Source of the DNA: Pseudarthrobacter sp. IC2-21
Lineage (GTDB): Bacteria; Actinomycetota; Actinomycetes; Actinomycetales; Micrococcaceae
Direction: 5' to 3'
DNA length: 64,000 bases
NCBI RefSeq assembly: GCF_034048115.1
Contig: NZ_CP139145.1
Coordinates: forward strand, 2,108,001 to 2,172,000
This document shows positions 16,475-25,326 of the stretch, piece by piece. Position 1 is the first letter of the stretch. The number at the start of each line of letters is the position of its first letter. Under the pieces are notes generated by a model that had not been told where the DNA came from, did not search any database, and worked only from the letters and a program-made list of their open reading frames with translations. Position numbers and translations under genes: made by a program.

Positions 16475-17263
16475 GTGAAGGCTCTCTCGCAAAAGCGACG
16501 TCACCCACTCGCAGCAATAGCGCTGCTACTGATGGGACTACTCGTCACCGGGGGGCTCTACGCCGTTGCCACTACCGTCAACCAGGCGAAGGCTTCCACC
16601 ACCAGTTACAGCGCAAGTGACACCGCCGAGGGCCAAAAGCTCTTTGAAGCGAACTGCGCCACCTGCCACGGCATGGGCGCCAGCGGCACGCAGGCCGGCC
16701 CCTCCTTGGTAGGCGTCGGCGCAGCGGCTGTCGATTTCCAGGTCGGCACCGGACGCATGCCGATGCAGATGAACGGACCCCAGGCCTACAAGAAGCCTGC
16801 GCAGTTCAACGACACCCAGACCCACCAGCTTTCAGGTTATGTTGCTTCGCTGGGTGCAGGCCCGGCAATTCCTGAAGAACACCTGTTAGACGAAAAGGGT
16901 GACGCAGCCGCAGGTGGCGAGCTCTTCCGCGTGAACTGCGCCATGTGCCACAACGCAGCTGCTGCCGGCGGCGCCCTGACCCGAGGCAAGTTCGCCCCGG
17001 CCCTCGCGGACGTTTCCGGCAAGCACATCTACGAAGCCATGGTTTCCGGCCCGCAGAACATGCCCGTCTTCAACGACGCCAACGTGTCCCCTGAAGGCAA
17101 GCGCGACATCATCACCTTCCTCAAGCAGATCGAATCCAACGGCTCCCCCGGCGGCGCTGATCTGGGCTCCCTTGGCCCGGTCGCCGAAGGCCTCTTCGTC
17201 TGGATCGCAGGACTCGGCGTCATCATCGCGTTCACGATCTGGCTGACATCCCGGACGTCCTAG
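16475..17263 (+). CDS. qcrC: bc1 complex diheme cytochrome c subunit
   Basis: This 262-residue subunit has an N-terminal membrane anchor (residues 9-33), two heme-c sites CATCHG and CAMCHN in consecutive cytochrome domains, and a C-terminal helix (VWIAGLGVIIAFTIWL). In actinobacteria it passes electrons from the Rieske protein directly to the CuA centre of the aa3 oxidase, replacing soluble cytochrome c. It starts at GTG 16475 with AAAGGAA 8 nt upstream. It sits 87 bases after ctaE and 96 bases before qcrA, in one operon. Confidence 0.96.
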   Translation: MKALSQKRRHPLAAIALLLMGLLVTGGLYAVATTVNQAKASTTSYSASDTAEGQKLFEANCATCHGMGASGTQAGPSLVGVGAAAVDFQVGTGRMPMQMNGPQAYKKPAQFNDTQTHQLSGYVASLGAGPAIPEEHLLDEKGDAAAGGELFRVNCAMCHNAAAAGGALTRGKFAPALADVSGKHIYEAMVSGPQNMPVFNDANVSPEGKRDIITFLKQIESNGSPGGADLGSLGPVAEGLFVWIAGLGVIIAFTIWLTSRTS

Positions 17264-17359
17264 GGCGCCGGGACACCAAAACTTCTGCTGCCCAGTCAGC
17301 AGTTTGACATTGAAAACTAACCCGGCAGACGCCGGGACGAGAGAAGGATGAGGCGAATT

Positions 17360-18436
17360 ATGGGCAACCATAGTGACGGCAGTCCGAACCACTCGGGCAC
17401 CGTAGCTACGGCTGGTCAGAATGAGGTGGAGAAATTCCAGGATCCTGGACTTCCCCCGCATCGTTTGCGCCTGGCTGACACGGACCCGAAGGCCGCCAAA
17501 CGGGCAGAACGGCAGGTCGCAATACTTTTCGGCGCCTCCGTTGTTGGCACCCTGATCTTCCTGGTGGCGTACTTTGCCATCGATTTGGGCGCAGGATCCG
17601 GGGCAAGCATTGCCACGATCCGCTTGCAGAACGCCCTTCTGGGCCTTGGTACCGCCTTTGCCATGCTTGGCATTGGCACCGGAATCGTGCATTGGGCCAA
17701 GGCCCTCATGCCCGATCACGAGGTTTCAGAGGAACGCCACGCAATCCGTACCGAAGAGGACCGCCTGGCGGCCGTTCGCATTGTGGACGACATCGTGGAA
17801 GAGACCGGCATCAAGCGCCGCCCGCTCATCCGCAACACCCTGCTCGGCGCCGTAGCGCTGGCACCCCTGCCGGCAATTGCCGTCTTCGGTGACCTCGGTC
17901 CCCGTCCGGACAAAAAACTGGCGCACACCATGTGGGCCCCGCAGGAAGGCAAGCTCAAGCGGCTTACCCGCGATCCAGACGGTACGCCCATCAAGGCCTC
18001 CGACGTCACCCTTGGTTCGGCATTCCACGTCATTCCTGAGGGACTCAACGAACTTCATGAGGGCAAGCTCAACGAAAAAGCCAAGGCTGTTGTGCTCCTC
18101 ATGCGTCTTGATCCTGATTCCTTGAAGCCTTCAGCAGGACGCGAAAACTGGAGCTACAACGGTATTGTTGCCTACTCCAAGATCTGCACCCACGTGGGTT
18201 GCCCTGTTGCCCTTTACGAGCAGCAGACGCACCATCTGCTGTGCCCGTGCCATCAGTCCACCTTCGACCTCACACAAGAGTGCAAGGTAATCTTTGGCCC
18301 GGCCAGCCGGCCTCTCCCCCAGCTACCCATTGCGGTGGATAACGAGGGCTACCTGGTCGCTACCAGCGACTTCAAAGAACCTGTAGGACCGAGTTACTGG
18401 GAGCGTGATGAGCATGAGCGCAGCATCAACAGCTGA
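17360..18436 (+). CDS. qcrA: bc1 complex Rieske iron-sulfur subunit
   Basis: A 358-residue Rieske protein of the actinobacterial type with three N-terminal membrane helices (about residues 52-75, 90-115 and 155-175) and a C-terminal [2Fe-2S] domain. The cluster ligands are in CTHVGCPVALYEQQ and CPCHQSTFDL. It takes electrons from menaquinol and passes them to QcrC. I prefer ATG 17360 because GAGG lies 7 nt upstream; ATG 17348 has no proper spacing. Its end overlaps the qcrB start by 29 bases. Confidence 0.95.
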   Translation: MGNHSDGSPNHSGTVATAGQNEVEKFQDPGLPPHRLRLADTDPKAAKRAERQVAILFGASVVGTLIFLVAYFAIDLGAGSGASIATIRLQNALLGLGTAFAMLGIGTGIVHWAKALMPDHEVSEERHAIRTEEDRLAAVRIVDDIVEETGIKRRPLIRNTLLGAVALAPLPAIAVFGDLGPRPDKKLAHTMWAPQEGKLKRLTRDPDGTPIKASDVTLGSAFHVIPEGLNELHEGKLNEKAKAVVLLMRLDPDSLKPSAGRENWSYNGIVAYSKICTHVGCPVALYEQQTHHLLCPCHQSTFDLTQECKVIFGPASRPLPQLPIAVDNEGYLVATSDFKEPVGPSYWERDEHERSINS

Positions 18437-20087
18437 AGCCCCCGCCTTCGTAGCCAAGACCAAGACCGGGCGCATCACCGACTTCGTTGATTCCCGCGTC
18501 GGTGGTTCCGGCATCCTCCGTGAGTTCGGGCGGAAAGTCTTCCCCGACCACTGGTCGTTTATGTTTGGAGAAGTGGCGCTCTATTCGTTCGTCATCCTGC
18601 TCCTGTCAGGCACCTTCCTGACCTTTTTCTTCGACCCCTCCATGGCCGAAACCCGCTACGTGGGCTCCTATGTCCCGCTGAAGAACGTCGAAATGTCAGT
18701 AGCGTACAGCTCCTCGCTGAACATCTCGTTCGACGTCCGCGGCGGCCTCTTCATGCGTCAGGTGCACCACTGGGCCGCGCTGCTGTTCGTCGCGTCCATT
18801 GCGGTGCATATGTTGCGCGTCTTCTTCACCGGAGCTTTCCGCAAACCTCGTGAAATGAACTGGGTGGTGGGCAGCGTCCTGCTCATCCTGGCCATGGCGG
18901 CCGGCTTCACCGGCTACTCGCTCCCCGATGACCTGCTCTCCGGCAACGGCCTGCGCATCATTGACGGCGTCATCAAGTCCATCCCGGTGATCGGCACGTA
19001 CATCTCCTTCTTCCTGTTTGGCGGAGAGTTCCCCGGCACTGCAGTCATCGGCCGCCTCTACATGCTGCACATCCTGCTGGTGCCCGCACTGATCCTGCTG
19101 ATGATCGTGCTCCACCTGTTCATGGTGGTCGTTCACAAGCACACCCAGTACCCCGGCCCCGGCCGCAACGACGGCAACGTCGTGGGCTACCCGCTCGGTC
19201 CGGTCTACGCAGCAAAGGCCGGCGGCTTCTTCTTCATCGTCTTCGGCGTCATTGCGCTGATGGCAGCCTTCTTCACGATCAACCCGATCTGGAACTACGG
19301 CCCGTATGACCCCTCCCCCGTCTCCGCCGGTACCCAGCCTGACTGGTACATCGGCTTTGTTGACGGCGCCCTGCGCCTGATGCCGGGTGTCATCGGTAAT
19401 TTCCACTTCGAATACGTCATCTTCGGGTACACCCTGACGCTGAACGTTCTCCTCCCGGCCCTGGTGCCGGCAGGCATCCTGTTCACCGTGATGTTCATGT
19501 ACCCCTGGATTGAACGGTGGATCACCAAGGACGATCGTGAGCACCACGTGCTGGACCGTCCGCGGAATGCCCCGACCCGCACCGCCATCGGCGTGGCAGG
19601 CTTCGTTTGGTACTGCGTTATGTGGGCTGCCGCCGGATCTGACCTCATCGCCACGCACTTCCACGTCTCGCTAAACGATGTGACGTACTGGCTCCGGGCC
19701 CTGTTCTTCGTCGGCCCGATCATTGCCTACATCGTCACCAAGCGCGTAGCCCTCGCGCTCCAGCGCAAGGACCGCGAGATCGCCCTGCACGGCCGGGAGA
19801 CCGGCCGCATCGTGCGCCTTCCGCACGGTGAGTTCATTGAGGTCCACGCACCCTTGGATGAGTACAAGCGCTACAAGCTGGTCGGCTTCGAGTCACCGGC
19901 ACCGCTGCCCGCAGTTCCCAACGAGCACGGTGTTGTCACGCGCAAGGAAAAGCGGCGGGCCTTCCTGTCCAAGTGGTTCTTCGAGGACCGCGTGGCCCCG
20001 GCTACGCCGTCGGAGCTGGAAGCCGCGCACGGCCACCATGCCCCGGCCGTGGAATCGGCCCAGGAAAGCAAGAGCCTCAGCCACTGA
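18408..20087 (+). CDS. qcrB: bc1 complex cytochrome b subunit
   Basis: A 559-residue multi-spanning subunit carrying two b hemes and the quinol sites. The paired His motifs are visible in RQVHHWAALLFVASIAVHMLR and LLMIVLHLFMVVVHKH; PEWY-like DWYIGFVDGALR also fits the family. The C-terminal 80 residues form a hydrophilic extension typical of actinobacteria. Starts at 18405, 18408 and 18414 are all possible; 18408 has GGGAG just upstream. It is the last gene of the ctaE-qcrCAB operon and is followed by a strong terminator. Confidence 0.95.
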   Translation: MSMSAASTAEAPAFVAKTKTGRITDFVDSRVGGSGILREFGRKVFPDHWSFMFGEVALYSFVILLLSGTFLTFFFDPSMAETRYVGSYVPLKNVEMSVAYSSSLNISFDVRGGLFMRQVHHWAALLFVASIAVHMLRVFFTGAFRKPREMNWVVGSVLLILAMAAGFTGYSLPDDLLSGNGLRIIDGVIKSIPVIGTYISFFLFGGEFPGTAVIGRLYMLHILLVPALILLMIVLHLFMVVVHKHTQYPGPGRNDGNVVGYPLGPVYAAKAGGFFFIVFGVIALMAAFFTINPIWNYGPYDPSPVSAGTQPDWYIGFVDGALRLMPGVIGNFHFEYVIFGYTLTLNVLLPALVPAGILFTVMFMYPWIERWITKDDREHHVLDRPRNAPTRTAIGVAGFVWYCVMWAAAGSDLIATHFHVSLNDVTYWLRALFFVGPIIAYIVTKRVALALQRKDREIALHGRETGRIVRLPHGEFIEVHAPLDEYKRYKLVGFESPAPLPAVPNEHGVVTRKEKRRAFLSKWFFEDRVAPATPSELEAAHGHHAPAVESAQESKSLSH

Positions 20088-20125
20088 TTCAAGCTAGCGC
20101 CAAGAGATAGATAAGCAAGATCAGG

Positions 20126-20155
20126 AAAGGCCCGGTCCATTTGGACCGGGCCTTT
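20126..20155. terminator. Bidirectional terminator between qcrB and the GntR gene
   Basis: AAAGGCCCGGTCC-ATTT-GGACCGGGCCTTT gives a 13-bp stem with a T-rich tail on both strands. It ends the convergent qcrB and GntR-regulator transcripts. Confidence 0.9.
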
Positions 20156-20164
20156 TCCTTTGCT

Positions 20165-20953
20165 CTAGTGGCTGCGGTATCCAGACTGGCTCCGGGCAGT
20201 ACGTGCCCCGGGCCGTTGGAGCGGCACCCATAGCTTGTAGCGGTCCGCCCTGTAATAGGAAACGGAGTAGTCCACCATGGCACGCGCTACAAACGCGTGC
20301 CGCTGGATTTTAAGGAGCGGAGTGCCGACGTCCACGTTCAGCAGCCGTGCCGTGGAGGGTGAGGCGGCTGTCGCTTCAATCATGTCCTCGCCCCATTCCA
20401 TGACAAGGCCGAACTGCTCGCTCAGGACGTTGTAGAGGGACGTGGGCGGCTCGCTGTCGAGCAACCCGGGTACGCGCTGCGCCGGGATGAAGTTCTCGTC
20501 CACGCTCATGGGCTCGCCGTCAGCAAGCAACAGCCTGCGGAACCGGACCAAGGGTGTCCCCTCCTCCACCTGCAGTTCCCTGGCGAGGAAAGCACTGGCG
20601 CCGATCTGCTCGAAGCTGAGGACCTTCGCCGCCGGGACCATTCCACGGCGCTGCATTTCCTCGCTGTACGAGGTCAGCTTGACTTGGAGATCGAGCTTCG
20701 GCTTGCGGACAAAGGTTCCCAGGCCCACCACACGCTCGATCACCTCCTCACCGACGAGGGCATCAATCGCCTGCCGGACTGTCATTCGTGCCAGTCCGAA
20801 CCGCAAGGCAAGATCCCGTTCGGAGGGTAAGGCCGATCCTGGCGGACAGGATTCACTGATGTAAGCGCGCAGGATTTCCCGGAGCTGTATGTAGATGGCG
20901 ACGCCGCTGCTGCGGTCGATCTCACCCCGGATGCTCTCGGCCTTAGCGGCCAT
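20165..20953 (-). CDS. GntR/HutC family regulator, DasR-like
   Basis: This 262-residue repressor has an N-terminal winged helix (LPSERDLALRFGLARMTVRQ at about 42-61, then GEEVIERVVGLGTFVRKPK) and a C-terminal UTRA effector domain beginning near residue 90. The LTSYSEEMQRRG, GEPMSVDENF and SLYNVLSEQFGL segments resemble DasR/NagR, which respond to aminosugar phosphates. A near-consensus DasR site lies in the divergent region shared with the HPr gene, making self-control and control of ptsH plausible. Ligand and regulon are inferred. The start is ATG 20953, with TATTGA 6 nt before it. Confidence 0.88.
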   Translation of the reverse strand: MAAKAESIRGEIDRSSGVAIYIQLREILRAYISESCPPGSALPSERDLALRFGLARMTVRQAIDALVGEEVIERVVGLGTFVRKPKLDLQVKLTSYSEEMQRRGMVPAAKVLSFEQIGASAFLARELQVEEGTPLVRFRRLLLADGEPMSVDENFIPAQRVPGLLDSEPPTSLYNVLSEQFGLVMEWGEDMIEATAASPSTARLLNVDVGTPLLKIQRHAFVARAMVDYSVSYYRADRYKLWVPLQRPGARTARSQSGYRSH

Positions 20954-21005
20954 GGCTGCTCAATACTGCTGCGATCTTCACCCTCCAATCTTAATCGAAG
21001 CAGCC

Positions 21006-21021
21006 GGAGGTCTAGACCACT
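21006..21021. promoter_or_regulatory. DasR-type operator (dre-like site)
   Basis: The perfect 10-bp palindrome GGTCTAGACC followed by ACT matches the DasR consensus ACTGGTCTAGACCACT at 13 of 16 positions. It lies about 55 bp upstream of the GntR start and 85-110 bp before the HPr start. Confidence 0.7.
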
Positions 21022-21099
21022 CCCCCATCACTGGCCGCCACTTTAGATGGGACCAGCACTGGAGCGCTATATTGGATTGGAAATTTCAGCAGGAGGCGG

Positions 21100-21420
21100 A
21101 TGAGCCGCCGGGACAGAGGAGACGCTTTGCCAGTTCACAAGGCTGTGGTTTCGGCTGCGATCGGATTGCATGCCCGCCCGGCGGCAGAATTTGTCCGGGC
21201 CGTAACAGCCACAGGCCTGCCCGTCACCATCCGGAAGGCCGGAATCCAGGGTGTGGACGCGAGGTCGCTGCTCGAGGTAATGACCGCTGATTTTGCCTTC
21301 GGCTGTGAAGTGGAGCTTTCCGTCGCCGACGATGCCCTCATAGGCCTCAAATCAATCGAGGACACCGAGGAGGCCCTGTTGATGCTGGTAACGCTCCTGG
21401 AGTCCCAGGGCGCCGCGTAG
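21100..21420 (+). CDS. ptsH: HPr-family phosphocarrier protein
   Basis: A small PTS phosphocarrier of 106 residues from ATG 21100, or 97 from TTG 21127. It relays phosphate from enzyme I to sugar-specific EII proteins. The active-site motif GLHARPAAEFVRAV contains the phospho-His. DARSLLEVM aligns with the KSIMGVM region that holds the regulatory Ser. Both starts have ribosome-site candidates: AGGAGG 3 nt before ATG 21100 and GAGGAG 5 nt before TTG 21127. The TTG start better fits the usual N terminus (MPVHKAVV). No other PTS gene is nearby. It is divergent from the DasR-like regulator. Confidence 0.9.
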   Translation: MSRRDRGDALPVHKAVVSAAIGLHARPAAEFVRAVTATGLPVTIRKAGIQGVDARSLLEVMTADFAFGCEVELSVADDALIGLKSIEDTEEALLMLVTLLESQGAA

Positions 21421-21500
21421 GCGCTCCCAGGGCACGGTGGTTGCCGGACGCACTGTGACTGATGCAGCAGCGGTCCGGCGTGCTGCCATAAATGCAAAGA

Positions 21501-21539
21501 ATGCTGGGCCCCACCGTTCGGTGGGGCCCAGCATTTTTG
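21501..21539. terminator. Bidirectional terminator between ptsH and ctaF
   Basis: ATGCTGGGCCCCACCG-TT-CGGTGGGGCCCAGCAT is a perfect 16-bp stem followed by TTTTTG on the plus strand. It lies between convergent genes. Confidence 0.92.
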
Positions 21540-21573
21540 TTCTTGATTGGTCCGAAGACCTCTCAGCGAGATT

Positions 21574-21975
21574 TTAGTGTGCGTGATCCCCACGGCTGTA
21601 CTCGAAGACCCAGCCGACCAGGGCAACCATGGCAAGGCCGGCGGCGATGAACATAACCCACCATCCAACTGCCAGGCCGAGGAAGCCACCGGCGCATGCC
21701 AGACCCAGAACCAGCGGCCACCAGCTCCACGGGCTGAAGTGGCCCTGCTCGCCGGCACCCTCATGGATCTCAGCGTCGCTGCGGTCCTCAGGCCGGAGGC
21801 CGACACGGCGCCCGGTGAAGCCGAGGTACGCACCGATCATGCCAGCCAGGCCGGCAATGAGCAGGACTCCGAGGAGCCCGACCGGCTCAGTCCAGTTCGT
21901 CAGGAAACCGTAAACCAGGGCGACCGGAACGAAGAAGAAAACGCCGCCTCCAAAAATCCAAGACTCGATTTTCAC
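21574..21975 (-). CDS. ctaF: Cytochrome c oxidase subunit IV, actinobacterial type
   Basis: A 133-residue membrane subunit with four helices: [58 protein letters not shown] and [18 protein letters not shown]. It has a charged middle loop ([20 protein letters not shown]). This matches the actinobacterial CtaF subunit of the aa3 oxidase. Its ATG overlaps the ctaD stop by 4 bases, so it is translationally coupled and last in the ctaC-ctaD-ctaF operon. Confidence 0.93.
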   Translation of the reverse strand: MKIESWIFGGGVFFFVPVALVYGFLTNWTEPVGLLGVLLIAGLAGMIGAYLGFTGRRVGLRPEDRSDAEIHEGAGEQGHFSPWSWWPLVLGLACAGGFLGLAVGWWVMFIAAGLAMVALVGWVFEYSRGDHAH

Positions 21976-23699
21976 TGGGCTGTGTCCTTCTGGTCGGCGT
22001 TACCGAGCACAGCTGCTGCGGGAGCAGGCGACTCGACGGTGTGTACCTGTGAGAGCTCCGGGTGGTGCAGGTCCAAGGCGGGACGCTCTGACCGGATGCG
22101 GGGCAGGGACGTGAAGTTGTGGCGCGGCGGCGGGCACGAGGTGGCCCACTCCAGCGAGGCACCGAAGCCCCACGGGTCATCCACTTCAACCTTTTCATTG
22201 CTGCGCCAGGTGATGTAGACGTTCCAGAAGAACGGAATCAGCGAAGCGCCGAGGACGAACGACGCGATGGTGGAGAACTGGTTCATCCAGGTGAAGTTAT
22301 CCTCCACCAGGTAGTCGGCGTAGCGGCGGGGCATACCCTCGACGCCCAGCCAGTGCTGGATGAGGAACGTGCCGTGGAAGCCCAGGAAGAGCAGCCAGAA
22401 GTGGATCTTGCCGAGACGCTCGTTGAGCATCTTGCCTGTCCACTTAGGCCACCAGAAGTAGAACCCGGCGAACATCGCGAACACGACGGTGCCGAACACC
22501 ACGTAGTGGAAGTGCGCCACAACGAAGTACGAGTCCGAGACGTGGAAGTCCAGCGGCGGCGAGGCCAGGATGATGCCGGTCAGCCCGCCGAAGAGGAACG
22601 TGACCAGGAAGCCGATGCTCCACAGCATCGGAGTTTCGAACGTCAGCGACCCCCGCCACATGGTGCCGATCCAGTTGAAGAACTTCACACCGGTGGGCAC
22701 CGCGATCAGCATGGTCATGAACGCGAAGAACGGCAGCAGCACCGAACCGGTGACGTACATGTGGTGCGCCCAGACGGTCACGGAGAGAGCGGCGATGGCA
22801 ATTGTTGCGTAGACCAGGCCCTTGTAGCCAAAGATCGGCTTGCGGCTGAACACCGGGAAGATTTCCGAAACGATGCCGAAGAACGGCAGCGCAATGATGT
22901 ACACCTCCGGGTGGCCGAAGAACCAGAACAGGTGCTGCCAGAGGACCGCACCGCCGTTCTCCGGGTCGAAGATGTGGGCACCAAACCTGCGATCAGCGCC
23001 GAGCGCGAACAGGGCAGCGGCCAGCGGCGGGAACGCCATCAGGACAAGGATGGAGGTGATGAGGGCGTTCCAGGTGAAGATCGGCATCCGCCACATGGTC
23101 ATGCCCGGAGCCCGCATGCAGATGATGGTGGTGATGAAGTTGACCGCACCAAGGATGGTGCCGAACCCGGACAACGCCAGGCCGAAGACCCACAGGTCAC
23201 CGCCAATGCCGGGGCTGAAGGTGGTGTTGGAGAGCGGTGCGTAAGCGAACCAGCCGAAGGAAGCAGCACCCTGAGGGGTGATGAATCCGGACACCGCAAT
23301 GGTCGAACCGAAGAGGAAGAACCAGAACGCCAGCGCATTCAATCGCGGGAAAGCAACATCCGGGGCACCGATCTGCAGGGGCATGATCACGTTGGTGAAC
23401 CCGGCAAACAGGGGTGTTGCAAACATCAGCAGCATCACGGTGCCGTGCATGGTGAACAGCTGGTTGTACTGTTCCTTGGTCTGCAGGATCTGCATGCCGG
23501 GTTCGAACAGTTCAGCACGAATCAGCAGTGCCATGACGCCGCCGAAGCAGAAGAACACAAACGACGCGATCAGGTACATGTACCCGATGGTCTTGTGGTC
23601 AGTGGAGGTGATCCAGTTGACGACGATGCGTCCCTTGGATTTCGGTACTACGGGAGCCTCTAGGGTCCCTACAGGTGCGGATTGGGTATAAGTAGCCAC
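21972..23699 (-). CDS. ctaD: Cytochrome c oxidase subunit I
   Basis: This 575-residue catalytic subunit of the aa3 oxidase has twelve predicted helices. Heme a and a3/CuB ligands are visible in [34 protein letters not shown] (the His-Pro-Glu-Val-Tyr crosslink motif), AHHMYVTG and [15 protein letters not shown]. It reduces oxygen and pumps protons. It lies 9 bases after ctaC and overlaps ctaF by 4 bases. The C-terminal 60-residue hydrophilic tail is usual in this phylum. Confidence 0.97.
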   Translation of the reverse strand: MATYTQSAPVGTLEAPVVPKSKGRIVVNWITSTDHKTIGYMYLIASFVFFCFGGVMALLIRAELFEPGMQILQTKEQYNQLFTMHGTVMLLMFATPLFAGFTNVIMPLQIGAPDVAFPRLNALAFWFFLFGSTIAVSGFITPQGAASFGWFAYAPLSNTTFSPGIGGDLWVFGLALSGFGTILGAVNFITTIICMRAPGMTMWRMPIFTWNALITSILVLMAFPPLAAALFALGADRRFGAHIFDPENGGAVLWQHLFWFFGHPEVYIIALPFFGIVSEIFPVFSRKPIFGYKGLVYATIAIAALSVTVWAHHMYVTGSVLLPFFAFMTMLIAVPTGVKFFNWIGTMWRGSLTFETPMLWSIGFLVTFLFGGLTGIILASPPLDFHVSDSYFVVAHFHYVVFGTVVFAMFAGFYFWWPKWTGKMLNERLGKIHFWLLFLGFHGTFLIQHWLGVEGMPRRYADYLVEDNFTWMNQFSTIASFVLGASLIPFFWNVYITWRSNEKVEVDDPWGFGASLEWATSCPPPRHNFTSLPRIRSERPALDLHHPELSQVHTVESPAPAAAVLGNADQKDTAQ

Positions 23700-23708
23700 G
23701 TCGCTCCC

Positions 23709-24581
23709 CTACTTCGTTTCGTTCAGGTTCGGGTTGCGGTCATACTCTGCCCCGAGGAGGCCCGTGTTACCGGCCGCCTTGAGCTTGTCCATGTGGGACT
23801 GGAATTCGGTTTCAGAGACAACCTTGACGCGGAACAGCATTTCCGAGTGGTACTCGCCGCAGAGTTCTGCGCACTTGCCGTCATAGGTTCCCTCTTTAGT
23901 GGGAGTGAACCGGATGTAGTTGGTCTTCCCGGGGATCATGTCGCGCTTCTGAAGGAAGGCGGGAACCCAGAAGGAGTGAATGACGTCGCGGGCGTTCAGT
24001 TCAAGATCAACTGACTTGTTCACCGGCAAGTAGAGCGTCGGAAGAGCTTCCTTGTCGATGGTGTTGCCCGTCAGGTGTGCCTGGACGCCGGCCTCGTAGA
24101 GGTCTTCCTGGATGACGGTGCCGGACTTGTAGTTGAAGTCCCACGCCCACTGCTTTCCACGGACGTCCACAACGACATCGGCCGGCTGTGAGCGGTCATC
24201 GATGGCCTGCTGGTCACGGTCAGTGAAGTAGAAGAACACCAGGACCATGAAGATCGGGATGGTCAGGTAGAACACCTCAAGCGGGAGGTTAAAGCTGATT
24301 TGCTTCGGGAACCCGACGGTTCCCTTGCGGCGGCGGTAGGCAACAAGGCACCAGACGATCAAGCCCCAGGTAATGATGCCCACAACGAGGGCGGCAATCC
24401 ATGAGTTGACCCAGAGGTCCATGATCCGGTCAGTGTGATTGGTGGTGCCGCGTTCGGTGGGCAGCCACCCCCTCGATACCTCTGGCGAACATCCAGTCAA
24501 AACCAACGCGCCGGCAACTGCCAAGCCTGAGATCGAAGTGATCGTTTTGCGTCGGCTGCCGGTTCGGTTCTGCGAACTCAC
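23709..24581 (-). CDS. ctaC: Cytochrome c oxidase subunit II
   Basis: A 290-residue subunit with a lipoprotein-type signal (VAGALVLTGC), two membrane helices (about 55-75 and 100-120) and a periplasm-facing cupredoxin domain. The CuA site is CAELCGEYHSEM, with the upstream His in VIHSFWVPAF. It accepts electrons from QcrC. It begins at GTG 24581 and heads the ctaC-ctaD-ctaF operon. A TAGTGT hexamer near 24641-24646 on the minus strand is a possible -10 box, giving a leader of about 55 nt. Confidence 0.96.
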   Translation of the reverse strand: MSSQNRTGSRRKTITSISGLAVAGALVLTGCSPEVSRGWLPTERGTTNHTDRIMDLWVNSWIAALVVGIITWGLIVWCLVAYRRRKGTVGFPKQISFNLPLEVFYLTIPIFMVLVFFYFTDRDQQAIDDRSQPADVVVDVRGKQWAWDFNYKSGTVIQEDLYEAGVQAHLTGNTIDKEALPTLYLPVNKSVDLELNARDVIHSFWVPAFLQKRDMIPGKTNYIRFTPTKEGTYDGKCAELCGEYHSEMLFRVKVVSETEFQSHMDKLKAAGNTGLLGAEYDRNPNLNETK

Positions 24582-24768
24582 AGACGGCCCTTCCTACTTG
24601 TTGCTGTTGCCCGGCGGCTCCATGGCCTGCCCGGGCACACTAAAAGTTTTACTACTCGGTGTAGAGCTTACCGCTCCGCCGGGCTTTTCGCCCACATGTC
24701 GGCGCCGTGCCTTCGTGCCGTTTCTGGCGGACGGAAAGCAGGCGCCGGCATCGGGCGAAAGGACCGGG

Positions 24769-25158
24769 TCAGTGGAACGAATCACCACATGCGCAGGAGC
24801 CTCCGGCATTGGGGTTGTCAATGGTGAAACCCTGCTTGGAGATGGTGTCTTCGAAGTCGATGCTCGCGCCACTGAGGTAGGGCACGCTCATCTTGTCCAC
24901 GACAACTTCAACGCCGTCGTAGTCACGGACGGCATCGCCGTCCAGAAGACGCTCGTCGAAGTAGAGCTGGTAGATCAGGCCCGAGCAGCCGCCGGGCTGG
25001 ACGGCAACACGGAGGCGGAGATCAGTGCGGCCTTCCTGCTCAAGCAGGCTGCGGACCTTCCCTGCAGCGACGTCGGTCAGTTTGACCTCGTGCGCGGCCA
25101 GTTCATCGCTGGCTGATGCTGCGGTTTCGGTGGTGTTCTCGTTGGTTGCGGTGCTCAT
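24769..25158 (-). CDS. erpA: Iron-sulfur cluster insertion protein, ErpA/HesB/IscA family
   Basis: A 129-residue A-type carrier that delivers Fe-S clusters to apoproteins. The three conserved Cys are in QPGGCSGLIYQLYF and GGSCACGDSFH. The N-terminal 25 residues (Ser/Thr/Glu-rich) extend beyond the core fold. The gene lies upstream of ctaC on the same strand with a 187-base gap that contains no gene, so it is probably its own unit. A 168-base gap separates it from the M20 peptidase gene. Adjacency to oxidase genes suits a role in respiratory enzyme maturation, by inference. Confidence 0.92.
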   Translation of the reverse strand: MSTATNENTTETAASASDELAAHEVKLTDVAAGKVRSLLEQEGRTDLRLRVAVQPGGCSGLIYQLYFDERLLDGDAVRDYDGVEVVVDKMSVPYLSGASIDFEDTISKQGFTIDNPNAGGSCACGDSFH

Positions 25159-25326
25159 TTGGCCTACCTTTGGACGGTCCTGGCGGCACCGCGTCAGCGG
25201 CGCCTGCCCCTACAGATACGGTATGGGCTATAGCTACATGCTACGTCGGTCAGACGCGTAGCTCTAACTCCAAACGTAACCGTTGGCGGATGGTTGTTGT
25301 TCCCGGCCTGGCCGCCCGGGAGAAGC

